Below, piece by piece: positions 43,248-51,868 of a DNA stretch of 64,000 bases. This stretch comes from Nocardiopsis dassonvillei_B (GTDB taxonomy: Bacteria; Actinomycetota; Actinomycetes; Streptosporangiales; Streptosporangiaceae). The translations under genes were made by a program, and so were the position numbers. The stretch spans positions 4,278,001 to 4,342,000 of the forward strand of contig NZ_OZ186815.1 in assembly GCF_964273065.1 (NCBI RefSeq), in the 5' to 3' direction. The notes beneath the pieces are model-generated. The model was given only the letters and a program-made list of their open reading frames with translations. It was not told where the DNA came from and did not search any database. Each line of letters starts with the position of its first letter. Position 1 is the first letter of the stretch.

Positions 43248-44345
43248 ATGGCGACGGACACCACACCGGTCCCCGGGGCGTTCGAACCCGGTGCGGCGGC
43301 CCCGGCGGCGGAGCCCCGCCCGGCCTCCCCGGCCGGGCCCCTCCTGCTGGAGAGCCCCACCGGCGGTGTCCCGCCGCAGACCGACCGGCAGCGGCTGGCC
43401 AGGGAACGCGCCCACAACCTGTTCAGCGCCGCCATCGGCGCCTGCACGGCCCGCGGCCTGCGCGACCGGGCCGCCGACCTGCTGGCGCGGGAGGCCCGGC
43501 TGCCCTTCCTCACCCCGGACGAGGCCGACCGGGCCGCCGACGCGCTCACCCGGACCCTGGACGAGCTGCGCTCCGTGCCGCTCCCGGACGGGGAGGTGCG
43601 CCCGCTCTCCGCGGCCGACGCCGCCGACCTCTTCGACCTGGGGCTGCGCGACCGGCTCACCGGGACGCCCCGAGAGCACCCCCGGCTGCTGCTGCTCGGC
43701 GGCCAGCCGGGATCGGGCAAGTCCACCCTCCAGCGGCTGCTGCCGCCGGTCCTGCCCGAGGGCACCGTCTGCTACGACGGCGACGACCTGATGCGCCTGT
43801 CCCCGGACTACGAGCGGGCGATGAGCCGCGACGACCGGGCCGCCTCGCACGCGGTCGCCGCGCAGGTGGGGGTGCTGCACGTCCCCGCCATGGAGCACAT
43901 CCGCGCCGGACGGTCGGACGCGGTGTGCAGCCACCCGCTGGGCAGGGCGGACTGGGCGGCCGAGTGGGTGCGGGGCTTCCGCGAGGAGGGCTACCGGGTG
44001 GAGGTCGCCTTCCTGGCCGTCCACGCCTCCGCCAGCCGGTTCGCGATCCTCGACCGGTACCACCGCTCCCGGGAGCAGCAGGGGTTCGGCCGCTGGCTGC
44101 CCGAGCACCTGCACGACCGCTTCTACCAGGGGGTCCCCAACACGATCGAGTTCCTGGAGACCCACCGGCTGGTGGACTCCCTGTACATCCTGTCCCGCGA
44201 CGGCGGGGTCCTCTACGCCAACCACCTGGACGCCGACGGCGACTGGCGGGTGGAGCCCTTCGGGCGGATCGCCCTGGAGGCGCAGCGCGGCCGCCGCGAG
44301 CTCTGGCACTCCGAGGACGCCGCCGGGTCCCGGGGGGCGCCGTAG
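43248..44345 (+). CDS. Zeta toxin-like kinase domain protein (365 aa)
   Basis: An N-terminal helical region (residues about 45-130) precedes a P-loop kinase: Walker A LLLGGQPGSGKSTLQRLL, then VCYDGDDLMRLSPDYERAM as in zeta toxins (DExxxxxPxY), AFLAVHASASRFAILDRYHR and DGGVLYAN. Zeta proteins phosphorylate UDP-N-acetylglucosamine or other small molecules. No epsilon-type antitoxin gene flanks it; the fused N-terminal part might restrain it. ATG at 43248 has GGAAGGG; a GTG at 43200 with a TACGAT hexamer 6 nt upstream is an alternative leaderless start. Confidence 0.8.
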   Translation: MATDTTPVPGAFEPGAAAPAAEPRPASPAGPLLLESPTGGVPPQTDRQRLARERAHNLFSAAIGACTARGLRDRAADLLAREARLPFLTPDEADRAADALTRTLDELRSVPLPDGEVRPLSAADAADLFDLGLRDRLTGTPREHPRLLLLGGQPGSGKSTLQRLLPPVLPEGTVCYDGDDLMRLSPDYERAMSRDDRAASHAVAAQVGVLHVPAMEHIRAGRSDAVCSHPLGRADWAAEWVRGFREEGYRVEVAFLAVHASASRFAILDRYHRSREQQGFGRWLPEHLHDRFYQGVPNTIEFLETHRLVDSLYILSRDGGVLYANHLDADGDWRVEPFGRIALEAQRGRRELWHSEDAAGSRGAP

Positions 44346-44428
44346 CGCCCGGCGGGCACCGCGGCCGGTTCCGCGAGCCGCCGCCGGGCCCTGGGCGGCC
44401 GCCGCGCCGGTACCCCGGCGCGGGGCCG

Positions 44429-44464
44429 CCCGGTTCCGGCCCCGCCCGGACGGGGCCGGAACCG
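44429..44464. terminator. Bidirectional 15-bp hairpin terminator
   Basis: CCGGTTCCGGCCCCG (44429-44443) pairs with CGGGGCCGGAACCGG (44450-44464), loop CCCGGA. Located between convergent zeta-kinase and R2lox genes. Confidence 0.8.
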
Positions 44465-44496
44465 GGGCGTACGGCCCCGGGGCGGCGGCCCCGCCC

Positions 44497-45447
44497 TCAC
44501 AGCCGTTCCATCGCCGCCCGGTCCTCCTCGCCGAACTCCTCCTCCAGGCGTTCGGGGGAGGCGTCCAGGTCGATCTGCGCCACGGGCACCCCGCGGGCGG
44601 ACTCGATGGCGCCCAGGCGGCGCAGCGCGCGGTCGGAGGCGTAGCGCAGCAGCTCGCCCGCGGGCAGCTCGTACGGCGCGCTCTCGGGGGTGGACTCCGA
44701 CGCGGCCTCGCCCCGCTCCACGGTGGTCATCACGTGCGGCAGCAGCTCCTCCAGCCGCTCGCTCACCACCGCCCAGTTGGCGTCGTCGGCCGCCACGTGC
44801 CTCCGGCAGGTGAAGGTGCCCCACGCCATGTGGCGGCGCTCGTCGTCGCCGATGTGGCGCACGATCCGCCGCATCCCGGGGAAGATGTCGCGCACCGTGC
44901 AGATGTGGTTCCAGGCGTAGTAGCCGGTGAGCGCCAGGGAGCCCTCGACGATGTGGTTGTAGGTGACCGAGGCGCGCACCTGGTTGCGCGGGCTCGGGTC
45001 GTCCAGCAGCGCCTCCAGGGAGGCGGGCAGCTCCTCGTAGAACAGCGCCCGGTAGCCGGGGTTCTCCTCCACGTACGAGTGCAGGTCGTCGTACACGCCG
45101 ACGGCGTCCAGCCACAGCCGGAACGCCTGGACGTGCTTGGCCTCCTCGAACGCGAACTGGGTCAGGTACATCTCGTCGCCCAGCCGCCCCTCGGCGGCCA
45201 TGGCGCGCAGGAACGGCTGGAGGTCCTCGGTGACGGCCTCCTCGCCCGCGGCGAAGAACGCGCACAGCCGCAGGATGCGCTGCCGCGCGGCCTCGCCGAT
45301 GGTCTTCCAGTCCTCGGCGTCCCTGCTCAGGTCGACGGCGGCCGGGTCCCAGAACTTCGTGTTGCCCTTGACGAACAGCTTCAGGGGCAGCGAGTCCCAG
45401 TTCAGGCCGCCGCCGCGCAGGGAGTGGAAACCGGTGCGGTCGGGCAT
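44497..45447 (-). CDS. R2-like ligand-binding oxidase (316 aa)
   Basis: Ferritin-like, ribonucleotide-reductase-R2-related protein of the R2lox family (Mn/Fe cofactor with tyrosine-valine ether cross-link in characterised members). Metal ligands are in AAGEEAVTEDLQPF, FAFEEAKHVQAF, YNHIVEGSLALTGYY and IGDDERRHMAWG. The start LRGGGLNWDSLPLKLFVKGN and length near 310 aa match R2lox rather than R2. GGAGG before the ATG at 45447. Its upstream region holds a perfect palindrome. Physiological substrate unknown. Confidence 0.92.
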   Translation of the reverse strand: MPDRTGFHSLRGGGLNWDSLPLKLFVKGNTKFWDPAAVDLSRDAEDWKTIGEAARQRILRLCAFFAAGEEAVTEDLQPFLRAMAAEGRLGDEMYLTQFAFEEAKHVQAFRLWLDAVGVYDDLHSYVEENPGYRALFYEELPASLEALLDDPSPRNQVRASVTYNHIVEGSLALTGYYAWNHICTVRDIFPGMRRIVRHIGDDERRHMAWGTFTCRRHVAADDANWAVVSERLEELLPHVMTTVERGEAASESTPESAPYELPAGELLRYASDRALRRLGAIESARGVPVAQIDLDASPERLEEEFGEEDRAAMERL

Positions 45448-45494
45448 GGGAGGACCTCCGAGGGGTGCCGGGGGGGCTTCCCGCCCATGATTGG

Positions 45495-45513
45495 ACACGA
45501 ATCGGGTTCGTGT
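45495..45513. promoter_or_regulatory. Perfect palindrome upstream of R2lox
   Basis: ACACGAA-TCGGG-TTCGTGT, 7-bp arms around 5 bp, 48 bp before the R2lox ATG. Resembles TetR- or GntR-type operators. The remaining bases to 45649 also contain TACGGTCGG twice. Confidence 0.5.
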
Positions 45514-45649
45514 AAAGAGGGGTGGGTGTCCTGGATCACGAAAACCTCGCACCCCCGGATACGGTCGGCATCGGCCCACCGACCGACCCCGCCGAAACGG
45601 TACGGTCGGGTTGTCCCGCCCGCACCGAACGATCCGATCGGGGTACGAC

Positions 45650-45886
45650 GTGTTCTGTGGTGATCCCGGCACCTCCGGCTACACCGCCTGCGCCGCCCAG
45701 ACCCAGCTCTTCTCGCTGGCCTCCGCGATCCCCGCGCTGCTCGGCCTGGCCCTGCTGGTCGCCGCCTTCGCCGCCCCGGGGGTGCGCGACGACCGCGCCC
45801 TGCGCACCCGGACCCTGACCTACTCCCTCATCGCATGGGCGATCGCCGCCGGGACCTACGTCATCGGCGGGCTGCCCTCGTTCTGA
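45650..45886 (+). CDS. Small two-TM membrane protein (78 aa)
   Basis: GTG at 45650 (start uncertain; TTG at 45611 is possible) leads to VFCGDPGTSGYTACAAQTQL, a TM (SAIPALLGLALLVAAFAAPG), a charged loop and a second TM (TYSLIAWAIAAGTYVIGGL). The two Cys of the extracytoplasmic N-terminus may pair. Ends 4 bp from the stop of the convergent helicase gene. Family not recognised. Confidence 0.6.
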   Translation: MFCGDPGTSGYTACAAQTQLFSLASAIPALLGLALLVAAFAAPGVRDDRALRTRTLTYSLIAWAIAAGTYVIGGLPSF

Positions 45887-45890
45887 ACCC

Positions 45891-47537
45891 TCAGACCTCG
45901 CCGTCGGCCAGGATGTCGGCGGCGTCGGTGATCCGGTAGGCGTACCCCTGCTCGGCCAGGAACCTCTGCCGGTGAGCCGCGTAGTCCTGGTCCAGGGTGT
46001 CGCGCGCGATCACCGCGTAGAACCGCGCCGAGCGGCCGTCCGCCTTGGGCCGCAGCACCCGGCCCAGCCGCTGGGCCTCCTCCTGCCGGGACCCGAACGA
46101 CCCCGACACCTGGACCGCCACGCCCGCCTCGGGCAGGTCGATCGAGAAGTTGGCGACCTTCGACACCACCAGGGTCCGCAGGTCCCCGGCGCGGAACGCG
46201 TCGAACAGCCGCTCCCGCTCCCCGGTGCGGGTCTCGCCCTTGATCACCGGGGCGCCCAGCGCCTCGCCGAGCTCGTCCAGCTGGTCGATGTAGGAGCCGA
46301 TGACCAGCACCTGCTCGTCGGCGTGCCGCTCCACCAGCTCCCGCACCACCGCCGTCTTGGCCTCGGAGGACGCGCAGAACCGGTAGCGGTCCTCCGGCTC
46401 GGCCGTGGCGTACGCCAGCCGCTCGGACTCCGACAGGTCCACCCGCACCTCGACGCAGTCCGCCGGGGCGATCCACCCCTGGTTCTCCATGTCCTTCCAG
46501 GGGGCGTCGTACCGCTTGGGGCCGATGAGCGAGAACACGTCGCCCTCGCGGCCGTCCTCGCGCACCAGCGTCGCGGTCAGCCCCAGCCGCCGCCGGGCCT
46601 GGAGGTCGGCGGTCATCCGGAAGATCGGCGCGGGCAGCAGGTGCACCTCGTCGTAGACCACCAGGCCCCAGTCGCGGGCGTCGAACAGCTCCAGGTGCGT
46701 GTACACGCCCTTCCGCCGGGCGGCCATCACCTGGTAGGTGGCGATGGTGACCGGCCGGATCTCCTTGCGGGTCCCCGAGTACTCGCCGATCTCCTCCTCG
46801 GTGAGCGTGGTCCGCCGCAGCAGCTCGCTCTTCCACTGGTGCACCGACACGGTGTTGGTGACCAGGATGAGCGTGGTCGCCCCGGTCATCGCCATCGCCG
46901 CGGCGCCCACCACGGTCTTGCCCGCCCCGCAGGGCAGGACCACCACGCCCGAACCGCCCGCGTGGAAGCCCTCGGCGGCGGCACGCTGGTAGTCGCGCAG
47001 CTCCCAGCCGTCCTGGACCAGGTCGATCCGGTGGGCCTCGCCGTCGACGTACCCGGCCACGTCCTCGGCGGGCCAGCCGATCTTCAGCAGCGCCTGCTTG
47101 AGGTTGCCGCGCTCGCTGGGGTGCACGGCCACGGAGTCCTCGCCGAGCCGCTCGCCCAGCATCCCCTTGAGCCGCCTGGACCGGACGACCTCCTCCAGCA
47201 CCGCCCGGTCGGAGGAGCGCAGGACCAGTCCGTGCACCGGGTCGCCCTCCAGCCGCAGCCGCCCGTACCGGTCCATCGTCTCGGCGATGTCCACCAGCAG
47301 CGAGTGCGGCACGGGGAACTTCGAGAAGCGGATGAGGACGTCCACGACCTGCTCGGCGTCGTGCCCCGCAGCGCGGGCGTTCCACAGCGCCAGCGGGGTG
47401 ATCCGGTAGGTGTGCACGTGTTCGGGGGCGCGCTCCAGCTCGGCGAAGGGGGCGACCGCGCGGCGGCACTCACCGGCGAGCTCGTGGTCGACCTCGAGCA
47501 GGAGGGTCTTGTCGGACTGGACGATCAGGCAGGACAC
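45891..47537 (-). CDS. XPB/ERCC3-type DNA repair helicase (548 aa)
   Basis: SF2 helicase with N-terminal domain ending LRDYQRAAAEGF (Q-motif), Walker A LPCGAGKTVVG, DEVH box (VVYDEVHLLP), GLTATLVREDG motif III, and a C-terminal RecA lobe with VIKGETRTGERERLFDAF and QRLGRVLRP. Bacterial XPB homologues unwind DNA 3'-5' and are thought to act in nucleotide excision repair. GTG start with GGAAGG upstream. Three small membrane-protein genes and a second helicase-associated protein follow upstream on the same strand. Confidence 0.93.
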   Translation of the reverse strand: MSCLIVQSDKTLLLEVDHELAGECRRAVAPFAELERAPEHVHTYRITPLALWNARAAGHDAEQVVDVLIRFSKFPVPHSLLVDIAETMDRYGRLRLEGDPVHGLVLRSSDRAVLEEVVRSRRLKGMLGERLGEDSVAVHPSERGNLKQALLKIGWPAEDVAGYVDGEAHRIDLVQDGWELRDYQRAAAEGFHAGGSGVVVLPCGAGKTVVGAAAMAMTGATTLILVTNTVSVHQWKSELLRRTTLTEEEIGEYSGTRKEIRPVTIATYQVMAARRKGVYTHLELFDARDWGLVVYDEVHLLPAPIFRMTADLQARRRLGLTATLVREDGREGDVFSLIGPKRYDAPWKDMENQGWIAPADCVEVRVDLSESERLAYATAEPEDRYRFCASSEAKTAVVRELVERHADEQVLVIGSYIDQLDELGEALGAPVIKGETRTGERERLFDAFRAGDLRTLVVSKVANFSIDLPEAGVAVQVSGSFGSRQEEAQRLGRVLRPKADGRSARFYAVIARDTLDQDYAAHRQRFLAEQGYAYRITDAADILADGEV

Positions 47538-47603
47538 ACGGAACCTTCCGTCGGCGGGGGCGGCCCCAGGTGCAACGCGCCGGGGCCCCCGATCATGCCC
47601 GGG

Positions 47604-48023
47604 TCAGGTGGACGAGGCGATGTCCAGCGCGATCACGACGATGAGGAGCACGGCCCCCAGGGCCAGGATCCCGAAGTTGATCCACACCGAGAGCCAGGCG
47701 TTCCTCGTCATGCGCGCCCCGCGCTCGGTGTCGTACTTCTCACCGAGGGCCAGGGCGCCGAAGACGACGCCGGGGATCGCGGTGAGTCCGCAGCACAGGA
47801 CCAGCTGGACGCAGGAGAGGATCAGCGCGGTGACGGCGCGGCCCTCGTGGTCGGCCTTGGGCGGCGCCGCCGGGTACAGGGGGACGACGGGCCCGTACTC
47901 GGCCGGGCCGTAGGCGTTCGGGTCCTGTGCGTAGGGGTCCTGGCCGGAGGCGTACCCGTAGGGGCCGGGGTTCGAGTAGCCGCCGGTCGCGTTCTTGTAG
48001 GGGTCGTACGGGTTCTCGTTCAC
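47604..48023 (-). CDS. DUF4190-like two-TM membrane protein (139 aa)
   Basis: A Tyr/Pro/Gly/Asn-rich cytoplasmic N-terminus (NPYDPYKNATGGYSNPGPYG) precedes two TM segments (ALILSCVQLVLCCGLTAIPG and FGILALGAVLLIVVIALDIA) separated by GEKYDTERGARMTRNAW. This matches the DUF4190 layout common in actinobacteria. GTG at 48023 with GAGGAA upstream. 38 bp from the next membrane gene, likely one operon with the two that precede it. Function unknown. Confidence 0.78.
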   Translation of the reverse strand: MNENPYDPYKNATGGYSNPGPYGYASGQDPYAQDPNAYGPAEYGPVVPLYPAAPPKADHEGRAVTALILSCVQLVLCCGLTAIPGVVFGALALGEKYDTERGARMTRNAWLSVWINFGILALGAVLLIVVIALDIASST

Positions 48024-48061
48024 AGGGTTCCTCGGAGGGGGAGAAGGGCCACCGGTCCGGC

Positions 48062-48532
48062 TCAGTAGCCGAGAGCGATGATCAGCAGGAGCACGAACAG
48101 GCCGATGCCCACCAGGAGCGCGTCCAGAACGGCGTAGGCCAGGTTGCACGCCCAGGTGTAGCGCAGGTACCGCTCGACCTCGTCCGCGTCGGGGATCTTC
48201 GTCAGCCCCACCGCGGCGAGCGCGATCCCCGGGACGTTGACGCCCAGGAACAGGAACCACAGCCCCGTGTAGGCGCCCAGCAGCACAGGCGGGACCAGGG
48301 TCAGGACCGCGACCACCAGGGCGGCGACCGTGCCGCCGACCCGTGCGGGCGGCCCCGTCGGCGGCGGACCGGTGAACGGCCCCGCGGGCGGGCGCGCGTG
48401 CGGACGGGGGCCCGCGGCCGGCGCCGGGGCGGCGGGGGAGGGGGCCGGTGCGGCCGCGGGGGAGACCGAGCGCAGGGCGAAGCCCTGCTCCCGTTCCCAG
48501 AAGTCCCTGGGACTCCCGGATCCCCGCTGCAT
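48062..48532 (-). CDS. Membrane protein with Pro-rich N-terminus (156 aa)
   Basis: About 65 Pro/Ala-rich residues, then TM segments VAALVVAVLTLVPPVLLGAY, WFLFLGVNVPGIALAAVGL and ALLVGIGLFVLLLIIALG. An acidic YLRYTWACNLAY loop lies between. GGAAGGGGAG ribosome site before the ATG. Same plan as its two neighbours: disordered head, CD225/DUF4190-like membrane pair. Function unknown. Confidence 0.72.
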   Translation of the reverse strand: MQRGSGSPRDFWEREQGFALRSVSPAAAPAPSPAAPAPAAGPRPHARPPAGPFTGPPPTGPPARVGGTVAALVVAVLTLVPPVLLGAYTGLWFLFLGVNVPGIALAAVGLTKIPDADEVERYLRYTWACNLAYAVLDALLVGIGLFVLLLIIALGY

Positions 48533-48638
48533 GCGCTCCCCTTCCCTGCGGGCCCCGCCGCCCCCACGCCTCCTGGTGTACCCGCCTTCACGGGTTGGGA
48601 CGCGGACGGCCCGGCGGGGGTTCCGCCCCCGCCTGCGG

Positions 48639-49067
48639 TCAGTAGTTGGTCACCGGCACGATGCCCTCGATCCACGACCCCGACCGGGTGAACACCACGA
48701 ACGTCAGCACCAGCATGACGAACAGCATCACCCCGGCCGCGCCCAGGCAGTACCAGGAGTACCGGGTCAGCATCTCGGCCCGGCCGGGCAGCCCCCGGTC
48801 GCGGGCGTGGGCGGCCCGGATCGCGAACACGATGCCCGCGACGCCGAAGATCCAGTTGCCGCAGCACAGCAGCGTGAACGCGTGCAGGATCAGCGCCATC
48901 GTGGAGCTGTTGGCCGCCCCGGACGCGGTCGCGCCGGGCGCGGCTCCCTCCCCGCGCGCCGGGGCGGGGTCCTCCGCCCGGCCGCGCTCGCCGTCGTGTC
49001 CGCGCCCGCCGTCGCGTCCGTGCTCACGGGGGGACGAGGCCCCGGGGGGCAGGGTCGCATCGCTCAT
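48639..49067 (-). CDS. CD225/dispanin-like small membrane protein (142 aa)
   Basis: A charged disordered head (SPREHGRDGGRGHDGERGRA) followed by ALILHAFTLLCCGNWIFGVAGIVF with paired Cys, a basic loop AIRAAHARDRGLPG and a second TM (GAAGVMLFVMLVLTFVVF). The Cys-Cys/small-loop arrangement is like CD225 (IFITM/dispanin) domains, a membrane-fusion-modulating family in animals with many bacterial members of unknown role. Assignment is by resemblance only. Confidence 0.65.
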   Translation of the reverse strand: MSDATLPPGASSPREHGRDGGRGHDGERGRAEDPAPARGEGAAPGATASGAANSSTMALILHAFTLLCCGNWIFGVAGIVFAIRAAHARDRGLPGRAEMLTRYSWYCLGAAGVMLFVMLVLTFVVFTRSGSWIEGIVPVTNY

Positions 49068-49115
49068 GGGGGTGTCTCTCGTTGTCCGAGGGCCGACTGG
49101 CAACCGCGTCCCAGC

Positions 49116-51578
49116 CTACGGCGTACCGGTCCGATCGTCCTCCTCCAGCTCGGCCACGGCGGTGATCCGGTGGACCGCGAAGCGCTGCACCGCGCCCCGC
49201 GTCTCGTCGAGGGCGGTGACGAACCCGCCGTCGGCCGTCGAGGGGCCGATGATCCGTCCGACCTGGCGCCCGTCGGTGTCGGTGTAGCCGATCCACAGGC
49301 GGCGCCCCGCCTCCGCGGCCCGGGCCAGCGCCTCCAGCACCGCCGCCGCCCGGGATCCGGGCGGTCCGTCCTCGGGCAGCGGCACCGGGCGGCGCGCCGC
49401 GGTGGCGGCCTCGTCCCCGGCGCGCACGGCCCGCACGATGGCGCGCAACCGGTCGGCGGTGGGGACGGCGGACGGCGGATCGGGCGGCACCTCCACGGGT
49501 TCGGCGCGGCGGGCCTCGGGGCGGGAGAGCCGCATGGCCCCGTCCCCGCCCTCGGCCACGGGGTGGTGGCCGAGCCTGCGCAGCCCCTCCACCAGCGCCG
49601 CCCGGCCGACGGCCGCGGCCACCACGGTCGGCGCCAGCCGCACCAGGCCCAGGGTGTCGGTGCGCCGGTCGCCCAGCACCTCGTCCAGCAGCGCGGGCTC
49701 GTCGCAGCGCAGGTAGGAGGAGGCCGAACCGGCGCGCAGCCGCCCGTGCCGCCTGCCCACGTCGGACACCAGGTACCGCAGAGCCTGCGGCAGCGGGGTG
49801 CGCGAATGGCGCTCCAGCAGGGTGAGGATGTCGTTGATGCCGCGCCCGGCGTCCAGCCCGCGCCGCACCGAGGCCTCGGTGAACCGGTACACGGTGGCGC
49901 CGCCGGTGGACTCCACGTCCGCGATCAGCGCCAGCTCCCGGGCCAGCTCGGTGACCAGCGGGCCGGGGGCGACGGCGGTGAGGTCGCCCTGCACCAGGAC
50001 GTGGTCCAGGGGGCGGGGCAGGTGGCCGGAGAGCAGCGCGGCGGAGGCCTCGGGATCGCCCTCCAGCAGCGGGCGGACGTATCCGGCCAGGGCGCCCCGG
50101 CCGGTGAACCCGAGCACGGCGGCCTCCGCGGCGGCGTTCTCCACCAGCTCGGTGTACACGGGCGAGCGGCGGCGCGGCCGCCGCCAGGAGAGCCGGGCCG
50201 ACAGAGACTCCGGCGACGGGGAGAACCCGGGCTCGGCGGTGGCCAGCTCCGTGAGCACGTCCCGGCGGGCCTGCGGGACCAGCGGGCGGACCAGGCCCGG
50301 GCCCAGCACGTTGCGTATCCGCCCGCCCGAGTCCCGGGACCCGCTCAGCGCGGGCACCCGGTCGGTGTCCAGCCAGGCCTGCGCCAGCCGCAGCCAGCGG
50401 CGCTCGGGCGGGCTCTCCCGCCACAGGTCGTACTCGCGGGTGGGCAGCCACTCGCCCTCGACCCGGTCGTCGGCGCCCAGCAGCCCCGCGGCATGGGCGA
50501 CCTCGACGAACAGCGCCGCGGTGGTGTCGTCGGTCTCCATGGCGCGGGCGGCCCGGCGCAGGTCCCGGACGCCCAGTCCGCCGTTGCGCAGGACCGCGGC
50601 GGGCTCCTCGGCCCACGACTCCAGCAGCTCCTCGACGGCGCGCAGCACCGTGAACGCCTGCCCGGCGGAGAACCGGTCCACCCCCTCGGGCCCGCGGGCG
50701 GTGCCCGAGAACTCCGGCGGGGCGGCCGCGACCTCGCGGAACAGCACCCCCGAGCGCAGGTGCACCCCCACCTCCCGGGGCAGGGTCAGGGTGTCGTCGC
50801 CGCTGGGCAGCAGCAGGGCGCGGGCCAGCAGCTCCTCCACCGGCGACCCGGCGTCGGCCAGCCCGACGTCGCGGCGGGCGTCGGCGAGGGTGCCGTGCGG
50901 CGGCCCCCAGGCCATGCCGTCCAGCAGTCGGCGGGCCTGCTCCCCGACCCCGGCCAGCAGGGCGTCGAGGCCGTCGGGGCCGGACAGCAGCCGGGCCAGC
51001 GCCTCGACCGGGCCGGGCGCGGGGGAGCCGGGGGCCAGGTCCCCGGCCAGCCGCTTGAGGCGGCCGTGCGGCAGGGCGGCGAGCAGCACCCGGACCGGCG
51101 GGCCCAGCCGGGCCGGGGCGGGCAGCAGGTCCCGCAGGACCTGAACGGGGCGCAGCCGGTCCCGGTCGGGCCAGACCAGCGCCGAGCGCAGCAGCCCCTC
51201 CAGGGCGGCCGCCACGGCCCCTCCCCGCTCCCCGTCGCCGTCGCCGGGCGACAGGGCCGCGGTGAGCTCTCCGGCGGTGACGCCCACGGGCTCGGACATC
51301 CGGTCGTCGCCCAGGGCGGTGACGGCCTCCAGGACCTGGAGGGTGAAGGAGTCCAGCCCCTCCAGGGCCCGCAGCACGGTGTTGCGCGTGGTGGCCCGGG
51401 CGGCCAGGGCGCCGATGTCCTCGGGCACGGGACGGCCCAGGTCGGGCCGGGCGGACAGCAGGGCGGCGAGCTCCTCGTCGGTGCGCTCGCGCAGCCAGGA
51501 GGTGAAGGTCGGGGGGCGGCCCGGCCCGGCGGTCTCCGTGCCCGGTCCGCGCAGGCCGGGCGGTGCGTTCTCGGTCAT
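49116..51578 (-). CDS. Helicase-associated, XPB/Ssl2 N-terminal-like protein (820 aa)
   Basis: A large protein without Walker motifs. It contains repeated winged-helix segments and the helicase_C_3-type region (DHVLVQGDLTAVAPGPLVTELA, VYRFTEASVRRGLDAGRGIN, SYLRCDEPALLDEVL), and a C-terminal WYL-like domain (RLWIGYTDTDGRQVGRIIGP). Actinobacteria carry this gene next to the XPB helicase gene, suggesting a regulatory or DNA-binding partner. TAGCGT lies 8 nt before ATG 51578 with no ribosome site: leaderless. Three membrane-protein genes separate it from the helicase. Confidence 0.85.
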   Translation of the reverse strand: MTENAPPGLRGPGTETAGPGRPPTFTSWLRERTDEELAALLSARPDLGRPVPEDIGALAARATTRNTVLRALEGLDSFTLQVLEAVTALGDDRMSEPVGVTAGELTAALSPGDGDGERGGAVAAALEGLLRSALVWPDRDRLRPVQVLRDLLPAPARLGPPVRVLLAALPHGRLKRLAGDLAPGSPAPGPVEALARLLSGPDGLDALLAGVGEQARRLLDGMAWGPPHGTLADARRDVGLADAGSPVEELLARALLLPSGDDTLTLPREVGVHLRSGVLFREVAAAPPEFSGTARGPEGVDRFSAGQAFTVLRAVEELLESWAEEPAAVLRNGGLGVRDLRRAARAMETDDTTAALFVEVAHAAGLLGADDRVEGEWLPTREYDLWRESPPERRWLRLAQAWLDTDRVPALSGSRDSGGRIRNVLGPGLVRPLVPQARRDVLTELATAEPGFSPSPESLSARLSWRRPRRRSPVYTELVENAAAEAAVLGFTGRGALAGYVRPLLEGDPEASAALLSGHLPRPLDHVLVQGDLTAVAPGPLVTELARELALIADVESTGGATVYRFTEASVRRGLDAGRGINDILTLLERHSRTPLPQALRYLVSDVGRRHGRLRAGSASSYLRCDEPALLDEVLGDRRTDTLGLVRLAPTVVAAAVGRAALVEGLRRLGHHPVAEGGDGAMRLSRPEARRAEPVEVPPDPPSAVPTADRLRAIVRAVRAGDEAATAARRPVPLPEDGPPGSRAAAVLEALARAAEAGRRLWIGYTDTDGRQVGRIIGPSTADGGFVTALDETRGAVQRFAVHRITAVAELEEDDRTGTP

Positions 51579-51827
51579 CGGAATCAACGCTAGGGCATGC
51601 CCCGCCGATACTCACCCTGCTACGCGACGCCCCGGCACGCCCCCCACCGCGTTCTCATCAGCCGGGAGAGGAGCCGCCCCGACCCCCTCCCCGGCCCTGC
51701 GGTGAACGCACCAGGGCCCCGCCCGCAGCCCATCGCCGCCCCCGACGGGCGCCCGCGGTCCAGCACCCCTGCCTGCGGCGGGCGGCATCCACGGGACACG
51801 CTCCGGGTGATCCCCGAGACGGGGATG

Positions 51828-51865
51828 CCGTCCCGGCGGCCCGGGTCCGGGGACCGCCGGGACGG
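51828..51865 (-). terminator. Hairpin terminator after the oxidoreductase gene
   Basis: CCGTCCCGGCGG (51828-51839) and CCGCCGGGACGG (51854-51865) form a 12-bp stem, 3 bp past the oxidoreductase stop. The remainder of 51579-51827 has no supportable gene. Confidence 0.65.
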
Positions 51866-51868
51866 TCG

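Noticed and set aside
44497..45447. Ribonucleotide reductase R2 subunit
   Set aside because: Length, N-terminal motif and lack of an R1 gene fit R2lox better.
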